The translations under genes and the position numbers were made by a program. Positions 40,601-47,599 of a DNA stretch of 51,076 nt are shown here, in pieces. The notes under the pieces are model-generated. The model was not told the DNA's origin. It worked only from the letters and a program-made list of their open reading frames with translations, and ran no database searches. The DNA is from Clostridia bacterium (lineage in GTDB: Bacteria; Bacillota; Clostridia; Oscillospirales; CAG-272). The first letter of the stretch is position 1. Every line of letters starts with the position of its first letter. Location of the stretch: contig JAFTXX010000017.1 in NCBI GenBank assembly GCA_017461475.1, positions 1-51,076 of the forward strand, read 5' to 3'.

Positions 40601-40612
40601 TAATTCTCCTTT

Positions 40613-40636
40613 GCAAGAATATTCCTATATTCTTGC
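40613..40636. promoter_or_regulatory. Hairpin in the degV leader
   Basis: GCAAGAATAT-TCCT-ATATTCTTGC, ten perfect pairs, between the promoter and the AGGAG site of degV (minus strand), 12 nt upstream of the start codon. Could modulate translation or mRNA stability. Confidence 0.5.
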
Positions 40637-40654
40637 TCAAATTTAATATAATTA

Positions 40655-40683
40655 ATTATACCAATTTTAACCGACACTGTCAA
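40655..40683 (-). promoter_or_regulatory. degV promoter
   Basis: Minus strand TTGACA (40683-40678), 17-bp spacer, TATAAT (40660-40655): full consensus. Confidence 0.88.
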
Positions 40684-40707
40684 CCAAGTTCACACACAAT
40701 TCGCATA

Positions 40708-41463
40708 TTATGCTATTACAGCATCCAGTACGGTCATAAAAACAAAGCCGATGACAGTGGCAAAGGTTACACAAAATCCGCTGCCGCCTACGTGTGTTTT
40801 CGGTATCATTTCGTCTACTATCACGTACAGCATCGTACCGCCTGCAAATGCGAGCAAAAACGGAAGCACCGCGGCTGAAATACTCGCCGCGAAAAATCCG
40901 ACGAAGGTTCCTGCTATCTCAATCGCACCCGTTAAAATTGCTGTGGCAAAAGTTCTCGCCTTGCTGATACCGGCCGAAAGCATGGGTGAAATGATAACCA
41001 TTCCCTCGGGAATATTATGCAAAGCAATCCCAAGTGCAACCGAGACCGCACTGCCCGTATCTCCAGTGCCGAACGCAACACCCGCAGCCATTCCCTCGGG
41101 AAATTTGTGAATGATTATCGCTGTTATAAACAGCATAACGTTGTCAAGGGATGCACTGTTTCTGTGTTCTTCCAAATCCAAGCCTGTAAGAATTTGCAGA
41201 CGCGGTGTAAGTTTATCCGTTAAATTCAAAAACAGAGTACCGCACATAATTCCTACGGCGGTAAGCCATATTCCCTTTGCGCCGACAGTCTCAGCGGAAG
41301 GCAAAATCAAACCGTACACTGCAGCCGCAAGCATAAGTCCCGCCGCAAACCCCAGTATGATGCCATTTCGTTTCTGCGAGATTTTACCTAAGAGAAATCC
41401 AAGCAGCGCACCTATTATTGTAGCACCGCCTACACCGAAGGCGGTGAGAAAAACGTATTGCAT
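40708..41463 (-). CDS. ZIP family metal transporter
   Basis: 251 residues, eight membrane helices. The metal-site motifs are HKFPEGMA in helix 4 and HNIPEGMV in helix 5, followed by a short loop and further helices. It imports Zn2+, Fe2+ or similar ions. A poor site precedes the ATG. It lies between degV and the EF-G-like gene, all on the minus strand but with 100-nt gaps and individual promoters or terminators, so probably monocistronic. Confidence 0.92.
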   Translation of the reverse strand: MQYVFLTAFGVGGATIIGALLGFLLGKISQKRNGIILGFAAGLMLAAAVYGLILPSAETVGAKGIWLTAVGIMCGTLFLNLTDKLTPRLQILTGLDLEEHRNSASLDNVMLFITAIIIHKFPEGMAAGVAFGTGDTGSAVSVALGIALHNIPEGMVIISPMLSAGISKARTFATAILTGAIEIAGTFVGFFAASISAAVLPFLLAFAGGTMLYVIVDEMIPKTHVGGSGFCVTFATVIGFVFMTVLDAVIA

Positions 41464-41530
41464 ACATTGCTCCTAAATATGAAGTCATTATTATTGTACG
41501 AAAAAATCACATTTTGAGTTACTGTATGCA

Positions 41531-41558
41531 AAACAGCCGCATTTCTGCGGCTGTTTTT
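41531..41558. terminator. Terminator after the EF-G-like gene
   Basis: AAACAGCCGCA-TTTC-TGCGGCTGTTTTT; on the minus strand the stem is followed by TTTTGCATAC. Confidence 0.85.
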
Positions 41559-41561
41559 GAT

Positions 41562-43631
41562 TTATTCTTCGATGTTTGCTTTGTTTTCTGCGATTACTGT
41601 GTCTGCAACATTCTGCGGAACTTCTTCATAGCGGACAAATACCATATCGAAGCGTCCGCGTCCCTGAGTCATCGAGCGGAGTGCGATGGTGTATTCAAGA
41701 ACCTCTGCCTGAGGAACTTCGGCTTCGATGATTGTTGAGCCGTGCTTGGTCTCGTCGGGAGTGATGTTAAGCACTCTGCCGCGGCGCTTGTTGAAGTCAC
41801 CGAGGATATCGCCGACCATGGAATCGGGAACGTATACGTTCATCGACATAATAGGCTCCATAAGCACGGGGTTTGCCTGCTTCATGCCTTCTTTATATGC
41901 AATGGATGCCGCCATCTTGAACGCCATTTCGGACGAGTCAACATCGTGGTAAGAGCCGTCAAAGAGGTTAGCCTTGAGACCTACCATCGGGAATCCTGCG
42001 AGAACGCCCTTCTTCATTGCATCCTCAAGTCCCTTCTGGACTGCGGGATGGAAGTTCTTGGGTACGCTGCCGCCGACGGTGCTCTCTGTGAAGATAAGTC
42101 CACCCTCTTCGTTAGGCGAGAACTCAATCTTTACATGACCGTACTGACCGTGACCGCCAGACTGCTTCTTATGCTTACCTTCAACGGAAACCTTTTTGCG
42201 AATTGCCTCGCGGTATGCGATCTTCTGCTTTTCAAGCGCAACGGATACGCCGTAGCGGGACTTAAGTTTTGCAACGGTAACATCAAGGTGGATATCACCG
42301 AGACCGTAAACAAGACGCTGTCTTGTCTCGGGATTATTTTCGTAGCGGAGAGTAAGGTCTTCTTCAAGAAGTCTTGCAATACCCTGCGAAATCTTGTCCT
42401 CGTCGCCCTTGGAAACGGGAACTATTCCCTTTGCCATGTAAGGAGTGGGAGAAACAACGTGAGCATACTGAACCTTGCCCGACGCGCTGAGAGTGTCATT
42501 GGTATTTGTATTTGCAAGTTTTGCGGTTACGCCGATATCGCCGCAGCAAAGCGAATCTACCTCGGTCTGCTTCTTGCCGCAAACAGTGTAAATCTTTGAA
42601 AGTTTTTCATCGGTGCCGTTGACATTTTTAAGCACCATATCACGCTTAACTGTGCCGTTCATAACCTTGAAATAGGTCATCTTGCCTACGAACGGGTCTG
42701 CAACGGTCTTGAATACAAAGATTGCGGGATCGCCGTCTTTTTCAATAGCAACTTCATTACCCTCGATATCCTTTTCTGCACCGCGTGCGGTGGGTCTCGG
42801 GAAGGAGTCAACGATAACGTCAAGCAGAGGCGCGATACCCCAAACCTTAGCTGCGGAACCGCAAATTACGGGAACGATACCGCCGTGGATAATACCCTCA
42901 TGGATAGCCTCTACCGCTTCCTCGCGGGTGATGCTTTCAGGGTCTTCAAAATACTTATCCATAAGTACATCGGAAGTGCCTGCAATGGATTCGAGAAGCA
43001 TATCGCGATATTCGTGCGCGGTGCCGATAAATTCATCGGGAATCTTTGCACCGTGGGAGATGTTTCCTGCTTCGTCATATGTATAAACCTTCATATCTAT
43101 GAGGTTAAGGAAGCATGCAACCTCGTCGCCGCCTATCATGGGGATGAGGATAGGACAAACCGCTACGCCGTAACGGTCGCGGAGAGCGGTAAACGCCTTT
43201 GCAAAGCGTGCTTCGCCGTCGTCAAAACGGTTGATAAAGAACGCCTTGGGGATACCTGCTTCGGTAGCATAATCCCAACCGAGGTCGGTACCTACCTGAA
43301 CACCCGTGCGTCCGTCAACAACGATGATAGCCGCATCGGCAACGCGTGCCGCCTGCGTAGCCTCGCCGCGGAAACCGAGGTAACCGGGAGCATCGATAAC
43401 GTTAATTTTAACATCATTATGTATAAAGTTGATCATCGCGGCCGAAAGTGTGAAACCGCGCTTGATTTCCTCTGTATCGTAATCACATACTGTATTTCCT
43501 TCGGTAGTCTTACCGAGTCTGTCTGTTAACTTTTTGCGGTAAAGCATAGCCTCTGCAAGCGAGGTCTTACCTGTAGAACCGTGTCCGAGGAGGACAATAT
43601 TTCTGATATTCTTGGTGATGTATTCCGCCAT
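41562..43631 (-). CDS. Elongation factor G-like GTPase (EF-G paralogue)
   Basis: 689 residues with all EF-G domains, but altered G motifs. The P-loop is GHGSTGKT (residues 16-23) where true EF-G has AHIDAGKT. G3 is DAPGYLGF rather than DTPGHVDF, so the catalytic His is replaced by Tyr. G4 is NRFD rather than NKMD. Domain IV has SGGHGQYGHVKIEF and the C-terminus RSMTQGRGRFDMVF. This is the common second EF-G-like protein of clostridia, of uncertain role and probably slow or altered GTP hydrolysis. Promoter at 43695-43667. Confidence 0.93.
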   Translation of the reverse strand: MAEYITKNIRNIVLLGHGSTGKTSLAEAMLYRKKLTDRLGKTTEGNTVCDYDTEEIKRGFTLSAAMINFIHNDVKINVIDAPGYLGFRGEATQAARVADAAIIVVDGRTGVQVGTDLGWDYATEAGIPKAFFINRFDDGEARFAKAFTALRDRYGVAVCPILIPMIGGDEVACFLNLIDMKVYTYDEAGNISHGAKIPDEFIGTAHEYRDMLLESIAGTSDVLMDKYFEDPESITREEAVEAIHEGIIHGGIVPVICGSAAKVWGIAPLLDVIVDSFPRPTARGAEKDIEGNEVAIEKDGDPAIFVFKTVADPFVGKMTYFKVMNGTVKRDMVLKNVNGTDEKLSKIYTVCGKKQTEVDSLCCGDIGVTAKLANTNTNDTLSASGKVQYAHVVSPTPYMAKGIVPVSKGDEDKISQGIARLLEEDLTLRYENNPETRQRLVYGLGDIHLDVTVAKLKSRYGVSVALEKQKIAYREAIRKKVSVEGKHKKQSGGHGQYGHVKIEFSPNEEGGLIFTESTVGGSVPKNFHPAVQKGLEDAMKKGVLAGFPMVGLKANLFDGSYHDVDSSEMAFKMAASIAYKEGMKQANPVLMEPIMSMNVYVPDSMVGDILGDFNKRRGRVLNITPDETKHGSTIIEAEVPQAEVLEYTIALRSMTQGRGRFDMVFVRYEEVPQNVADTVIAENKANIEE

Positions 43632-43666
43632 AGTGTTTTGCTCCTTTTCGGAAATATTATAAAATT

Positions 43667-43695
43667 ATTATACTATATTTTTATTTTCCTTTCAA
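43667..43695 (-). promoter_or_regulatory. Promoter of the EF-G-like gene
   Basis: Minus strand TTGAAA (43695-43690), 17-bp spacer, TATAAT (43672-43667). Confidence 0.85.
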
Positions 43696-43727
43696 GAGAA
43701 TTTTTGAACTTTTTGACGTAGAAATGT

Positions 43728-43757
43728 AAAATGCACAAATAAATTTTTGTGCATTTT
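43728..43757. terminator. Terminator of the TIGR01212 radical SAM gene
   Basis: AAATGCACAAA and TTTGTGCATTT around a short A/T loop; overlaps the stop region of the minus-strand gene, with T-runs on both sides. Confidence 0.75.
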
Positions 43758-44716
43758 TAACAATTATTTTTACCTTGCCAAAGATTTTCAGCGTACATTA
43801 GTTTATCTATGGTATTTATGACATTTGTTTTGCGAAGGCTCCAAAGAGGCGCAACAAGGTCATCCGCCGCACCGTCGCCTGTCAGTCTCCCCACGACGGT
43901 ATCGGGCGGCAAAAGCGTTATTTGCTCGGCGGTAATGTTCGCGTATTCTTCAAGAGTGAGCGGTGTATATTCGCCTCGCTCGTACAGGTTTGCAAGTTTT
44001 GTTCCTTTAATTATATGCAAAAGATGTATTTTTACTTCATCGGGCAGGAGTGCCGCGACATCGCGTGCGGTCTTCAACATATCTTCTCTGCCCTCTCCCG
44101 GCAGTCCGTTGATGATATGCACACATATGCGTATTTTGTCTGACGCGGCACGAAGTTTTCTGTACCCTGCCAGAAACTCTTCATATGTATGGCAGCGGTT
44201 TATCACCGCCGCTGTCGCGTCATTTGTACTTTGCAAACCGAGTTCGACGGTGAGAACGGTCTGCTCGGCGATTTCACATAATAGTTCAACTATATCATCA
44301 CCGAGGCAATCCGCACGGGTGGCAATGTTTATTGCGACAACGTTTTCAAGCGCGAGTGCTTCATAAAATTTTTCGCGAAGAAATTCGGCAGGCGCGTAGG
44401 TGTTTGTGTGTGCCTGGAAGTATGGGATTATGCGGTCAACCTGCCATTTTTTCTGCAGTGATTCCCTGCCCTTGGCACATTGCTCGGCAACGGAAAGAGT
44501 CGGAGCGGCGGCAAAGTCCCCACTGCCGCGCGACGAGCAGTATATACATCCGCCCCTGCCGCGAGTACCGTCGATATTCGGGCAGGTGCAACCTATGTCA
44601 AGCGGGATTTTGATGCATTTGCCGCCGAAGGTTTTTCGCAGATAATAGTCATAAGTATAGTAGCGTTTGTTGGTATCGGTATTTTTAAACGGATTTGTCT
44701 CGCGCTGTGTCGGCAT
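43757..44716 (-). CDS. TIGR01212 family radical SAM protein (YtqA-like)
   Basis: 319 residues. After the N-terminal RYYTYDYYLRKTFGGK comes the cluster motif CTCPNIDGTRGRGGCIYCSS, where the SAM [4Fe-4S] Cys residues are spaced more widely than in standard CxxxCxxC, as typical for this family. Further marks: YFQAHTNTYAP, ATRADCLGDD, TVELGLQST and IINGLPGEG. The family resembles Elp3-like radical SAM proteins; substrate unknown. Start at 44716 is preceded by GAGGTGACGACA; the GTG at 44725 is part of that site. Confidence 0.92.
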   Translation of the reverse strand: MPTQRETNPFKNTDTNKRYYTYDYYLRKTFGGKCIKIPLDIGCTCPNIDGTRGRGGCIYCSSRGSGDFAAAPTLSVAEQCAKGRESLQKKWQVDRIIPYFQAHTNTYAPAEFLREKFYEALALENVVAINIATRADCLGDDIVELLCEIAEQTVLTVELGLQSTNDATAAVINRCHTYEEFLAGYRKLRAASDKIRICVHIINGLPGEGREDMLKTARDVAALLPDEVKIHLLHIIKGTKLANLYERGEYTPLTLEEYANITAEQITLLPPDTVVGRLTGDGAADDLVAPLWSLRKTNVINTIDKLMYAENLWQGKNNC

Positions 44717-44802
44717 TGTCGTCACCTCTTTGCTATTAGTTTACAACAATTTGTAAAGAAAAGCAAGAGAGAGAAATTGATGGTTTAGCGGAAGAAACAA
44801 AC

Positions 44803-44905
44803 ATCTCCCCGCAAGATCCTTCACTCCGCCCATACTCGCTTTGCGAGTATGGAAGGAACCTTCGGTTCCTTGTGCTCCGTTCGAGGATGACAAGGCGACA
44901 CAAGC
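44803..44905. repeat. Dispersed intergenic palindromic repeat, copy 2 (diverged)
   Basis: Begins CATCTCCCCGCAAGATCCTTCACTCCGC split by two perfect hairpins (CCATACTCGC/GCGAGTATGG at 44830-44852; AAGGAACC-TTC-GGTTCCTT at 44853-44871) and resumes with TTCGAGGATGACAAGG. Same family as 13715-13830 but with the loop expanded by the inserted hairpins. Confidence 0.7.
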
Positions 44906-44999
44906 TGCCTTCTTATTTGGCTATAGGTTCCGTCGCCTTTTGACCGCGCCTTCGGCGGGTCGTTAAATATGTGCTATGGGAAACACGGGGGTGTTGCAA

Positions 45000-45100
45000 T
45001 GCGATAAAATAAGGATTTTTTAGCACTATGCTAAATCCCGCCCTTGTCATCCTTGAGCGTTAGCGTTGCGATCTCGGGCGGAGATGTTTGTAACATAAAC
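45000..45100. repeat. Dispersed intergenic palindromic repeat, copy 3 (reverse orientation)
   Basis: Reverse complement of copy 1: TTTAGCACTATGCTAAATCC, CGCCCTTGTCATCCTTGAGC, CTCGGGCGGAGATGTTTGT. The flanking GCAATGCGATAAAATAAGG side also matches copy 1 loosely. Lies just beyond the deacetylase stop. Confidence 0.75.
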
Positions 45101-45106
45101 ATTTAT

Positions 45107-45976
45107 TTATATCCCAACTTTTTTCATAAACTGCTCTGTTGAAAGACCCGGGGCACGGTTAAATCTGCCGAGGCGGTAGAGTTGGTCGCGCGTGCCGTCG
45201 ATATAGTTTATGCGCTCATAGCAAGTGAGGGCGGCGAGGAATCCGAGTTTCTTTACTATCGGCAAAGACTCCTCGCTTACAAATCCGAAAGGATAGGTGA
45301 ACACTATAGGGGTAATGCCCGATTTTTCGGTAAGCGAATTCTGAAGTGCGGTAAGGTCGGATGAAAGTGCTTTGTCATAACCGTCGTCACTCTCGCCGAC
45401 GATTTTCATGCACCCGCGGCGCTCGCCGATTTCGTGCATGGCGTTTGTGTGGTTCCCGATTTCTATGCGTCCGCTGTCTTCGAGGGTTCTGATATCTTGC
45501 CATGTGAGATATGCGTACTTGGGATTTGGGTCTTTCTCTCTTTCTGCCTCTGCTATAAATTCACCGACAACCGACACGGTTGCACACATATCGTATTTTT
45601 CGAGTATCGGCAATACATACGTGGAATTATTGAGATATCCGTCGTCAAGCGTAATAATTACAGGCTTATCGGGCAGCGGCATGCCCTCGTAGACATATCC
45701 GACAAGGTCGCCGACGTATATGGCGGTATATCCGTTTTCAAAAAGGTATTTCATATCGCTTTCAAACATTTCCGGGGAAATACGGTAGTCCGAATTGACC
45801 TTTTCATTATTGCAGACACTGTGATACATAAGTATTGGCACTGCAGGATATTTTTCATCTGTTTCTTGCGTTTCCGACATAGCAGGAACTGTGTGTATAC
45901 TCATATTATATATCAAAGCCGACCCCACAAATGCCGCCATAACAGCAAGCAAAACTAACATTCTTTCTTTTTTCAA
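45107..45976 (-). CDS. Polysaccharide deacetylase (NodB domain), membrane anchored
   Basis: 289 residues. An N-terminal hydrophobic anchor (MLVLLAVMAAFVGSALIYNM) is followed by a NodB domain: PAVPILMYHSV, IITLDDGYLNN (catalytic Asp pair), EIGNHT (metal His) and FTYPFGFVSEES near the end. It removes acetyl groups from cell-wall or extracellular glycans outside the cell. The TTG at 45976 is favoured because GGGGTG lies 7-8 nt upstream; ATG at 45961 or 45991 is possible. Divergent from luxS. Confidence 0.88.
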   Translation of the reverse strand: MKKERMLVLLAVMAAFVGSALIYNMSIHTVPAMSETQETDEKYPAVPILMYHSVCNNEKVNSDYRISPEMFESDMKYLFENGYTAIYVGDLVGYVYEGMPLPDKPVIITLDDGYLNNSTYVLPILEKYDMCATVSVVGEFIAEAEREKDPNPKYAYLTWQDIRTLEDSGRIEIGNHTNAMHEIGERRGCMKIVGESDDGYDKALSSDLTALQNSLTEKSGITPIVFTYPFGFVSEESLPIVKKLGFLAALTCYERINYIDGTRDQLYRLGRFNRAPGLSTEQFMKKVGI

Positions 45977-46016
45977 AATTCTACACCCCACTTTTGTTTT
46001 AGCATTTCCCTGCTTA

Positions 46017-46045
46017 TTGACTTTATACTAATGTTGGGATATAAT
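46017..46045 (+). promoter_or_regulatory. luxS promoter
   Basis: TTGACT (46017-46022), 17-bp spacer, TATAAT (46040-46045), 29 nt before the start codon. Confidence 0.85.
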
Positions 46046-46074
46046 AAATTATATTTTTTTAATTGGAGATAATC

Positions 46075-46554
46075 ATGGAAAAGATAGCAAGCTTTACAGT
46101 TAATCATATTGACCTTTTGTGCGGTCTTTATGTTTCAAGAAGAGACAAAATCGGCGAGGAAACGCTCACTACTTTTGACATGCGCGTTACCCGTCCGAAT
46201 GTTGAACCTGTCATAGACACTCCCGCGCTTCATGCAATAGAGCATCTCGGTGCAACCTTTCTGCGCAACAATGCCGCGTGGAAGGACAAGACCGTGTACT
46301 TCGGTCCTATGGGTTGCCGCACGGGATTTTACATCATCCTTGCGGGATGTCTTGAGCCTTCCGATATCTACGCGCTTATGCGCGAGATGTGCGACTTTAT
46401 AATTAATTATGAAGGAACTATTCCCGGTGCGAGCGCGCGCGACTGCGGCAACTACCTCGACCTCAATCTTGACATGGCAAAATACTATATCAAAAAGTAC
46501 AAGACAGAAGTTCTTGACGATTTCAGTGAAAAAAGAACCGTATATCCTAACTAA
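46075..46554 (+). CDS. luxS: S-ribosylhomocysteine lyase LuxS
   Basis: 159 residues, family length. Converts S-ribosylhomocysteine to homocysteine and the AI-2 precursor DPD in the activated methyl cycle. Metal ligands are in HAIEHLGAT (two His) and ARDCGNYLD (Cys); FGPMGCRTGFY is the active-site loop with the catalytic Cys. The ATG at 46075 has TTGGAGATAATC; the frame from 46063 begins inside that site. Not next to mtnN or metabolic partners. Confidence 0.96.
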   Translation: MEKIASFTVNHIDLLCGLYVSRRDKIGEETLTTFDMRVTRPNVEPVIDTPALHAIEHLGATFLRNNAAWKDKTVYFGPMGCRTGFYIILAGCLEPSDIYALMREMCDFIINYEGTIPGASARDCGNYLDLNLDMAKYYIKKYKTEVLDDFSEKRTVYPN

Positions 46555-46637
46555 ATTCACATGAATTTCAATTTGCTGACATTGTAATTTCAACCGCGTG
46601 TAGTATGATGTAGACACTAAACGAGGAGGAATTTCCA

Positions 46638-47018
46638 ATGTTTAAGAAAGCTCTTTCATTAATTTTTTCTGTTTTATTAGTCTCTTTGACCGGTTGCGGC
46701 TTAGAAGAAACTCAAAAAAGTGATATTACATTGACAGTTGACGAAAACGAAGGTATCGGGATTGCTGATGATAGGACTACACAGAATGAAACGGAAAAAC
46801 AGACAAGCGATGAGTTAAGCGAAGGACTGACAGTTCCGGACGGGCTTGACACGTGGCTTGAAGAAACCGAAATGCCCGAGGATATCCGCAAGTGGATAGA
46901 GGGGATGCGTGACATATGTACGCATTTTGACGCGCAGGAATGTAGCAATAGAGAAAACAGCGTTGAGAATAACTTCTCAACGCTGTTTTTATATAATGTA
47001 TCAGAAATCCGATGTTGA
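46638..47018 (+). pseudogene. Lipoprotein gene, 3' end apparently lost
   Basis: The frame begins well: GAGGAGG site, signal peptide with lipobox LVSLTGCG (Cys about residue 20) and an acidic linker to about EDIRKWIEGMRD. After about residue 95 it runs straight through a perfect terminator hairpin (46954-46990) and ends in unconvincing sequence. The original protein probably continued in sequence now lost, or a frameshift moved the stop. If expressed, transcription would mostly stop inside the frame. Confidence 0.55.
46954..46990 (+). terminator. Terminator inside the lipoprotein frame
   Basis: AAAACAGCGTTGAGAA-TAAC-TTCTCAACGCTGTTTTT, a 16-bp perfect stem with T-run. Confidence 0.92.
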
Positions 47019-47154
47019 CTATTTTGACTCAAATATCATTATAAAAGATGGCACGATAAACTTTATCACCAATAAACCCGTAGGGCCGTCTAGGACGTTA
47101 GGAACAGTAGGTTCATTTCCCCGCAATGTTTGCGCGTGGCAGTTACCTTCGTAA
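46996..47154 (+). other. 52-codon ORF of doubtful reality
   Basis: Starts ATGTATCAGAAATCC directly after a terminator, with no ribosome binding site. Encodes YFDSNIIIKDGTINFITNKP then GPSRTLGTVGSFPRN. The latter half resembles sequences often mis-called as short proteins in clostridial repeats. I record it only because the stretch otherwise has no annotation. Confidence 0.2.
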
Positions 47155-47196
47155 ATATTATTTTTCCTGCACAAAAAAATAACTTTACCTTTACTC

Positions 47197-47225
47197 TTGA
47201 CATGGATTTTAATTTGTGGTATTAT
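47197..47225 (+). promoter_or_regulatory. Promoter of the tRNA-Ser(UGA) region
   Basis: TTGACA (47197-47202), 17-bp spacer, TATTAT (47220-47225). About 145 nt before the tRNA; the transcript should include the structured element at 47261-47356. Confidence 0.85.
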
Positions 47226-47260
47226 ATGCTTTGTGAGTATAAAAACATACAACAAAGTTA

Positions 47261-47356
47261 ATATGCAGGGATATACCGACCTTCGGTCGGTCAACCACTG
47301 AAGCGGAGTCGTTGCAACAAGTCGCAACGAGCCACTTCGATATCATCCTGCATATT
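47261..47356. repeat. MITE-like structured element ahead of tRNA-Ser(UGA)
   Basis: Ends are inverted repeats: ATATGCAGG(G)ATAT at left, ATATCATCCTGCATAT at right. Inside are a perfect hairpin ACCGACC-TTC-GGTCGGT, a longer arm GAAGCGGAGT/GCCACTTC and at its tip CGTTGC/GCAACG. The right end, read in reverse, gives GCAGGATGATATCGAAGTGG, close to the first 20 nt of the adjacent tRNA (GCAGGGATATCGAAGCGG), so it carries an inverted tRNA 5' half. A folded precursor RNA segment or a small mobile palindrome. Confidence 0.6.
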
Positions 47357-47369
47357 TACAAGTAAATAC

Positions 47370-47456
47370 GCAGGGATATCGAAGCGGTCATAACGAGGCG
47401 GTCTTGAAAACCGTTTGGGGCAACCCACGTGGGTTCGAATCCCACTCCCTGCGCCA
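47370..47456 (+). tRNA. tRNA-Ser (anticodon UGA), with encoded CCA
   Basis: Acceptor GCAGGGA/TCCCTGC, discriminator G (47453), CCA at 47454-47456. Anticodon stem-loop GCGGT-CTTGAAA-ACCGT gives UGA, which reads UCA. Long variable arm (TTGGGGCAACCCAC region) and T-arm GTGGGTTCGAATCCCAC. Twenty bases of the 3' half (CACGTGGGTTCGAATCCCAC) are identical to tRNA-Ser(CGA) at 27 kb. Confidence 0.95.
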
Positions 47457-47464
47457 AAAGACGA

Positions 47465-47509
47465 AAATCGCCTATTATTTGTGCACACAACACAAAGAAT
47501 AGGCGATTT
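47465..47509. terminator. Hairpin after tRNA-Ser(UGA)
   Basis: AAATCGCCTATT (47465-47476) and AATAGGCGATTT (47498-47509), 21-nt loop. Likely terminates the tRNA transcript, although the T-run (TTTCTC) is weak. Confidence 0.65.
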
Positions 47510-47572
47510 CTCTGCTCATATATGTCTTTTTGCACAATCAGTTATATGTCGTATCAAGTCGGTTTTTGCATA

Positions 47573-47597
47573 TTGTTACTAAAACTTGTTACTAAAA
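47573..47597. repeat. Two direct repeats TTGTTACTAAAA, 13-bp period, beside tRNA-Ser(UGA)
   Basis: Copies at 47573-47584 and 47586-47597. The spacing of 13 bp is the same as for the TGTTCCCAAAG pair beside tRNA-Ser(CGA). Probable integrase arm sites of the prophage on the right; the group II intron boundary lies at their edge. Confidence 0.55.
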
Positions 47598-47599
47598 AA

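Noticed and set aside
41742-42599. 285-codon plus-strand frame
   Set aside because: Antisense of the EF-G-like gene; Cys/Leu-rich nonsense composition and no ribosome binding site.
42885-43529. 214-codon plus-strand frame
   Set aside because: Also antisense of the EF-G-like gene.
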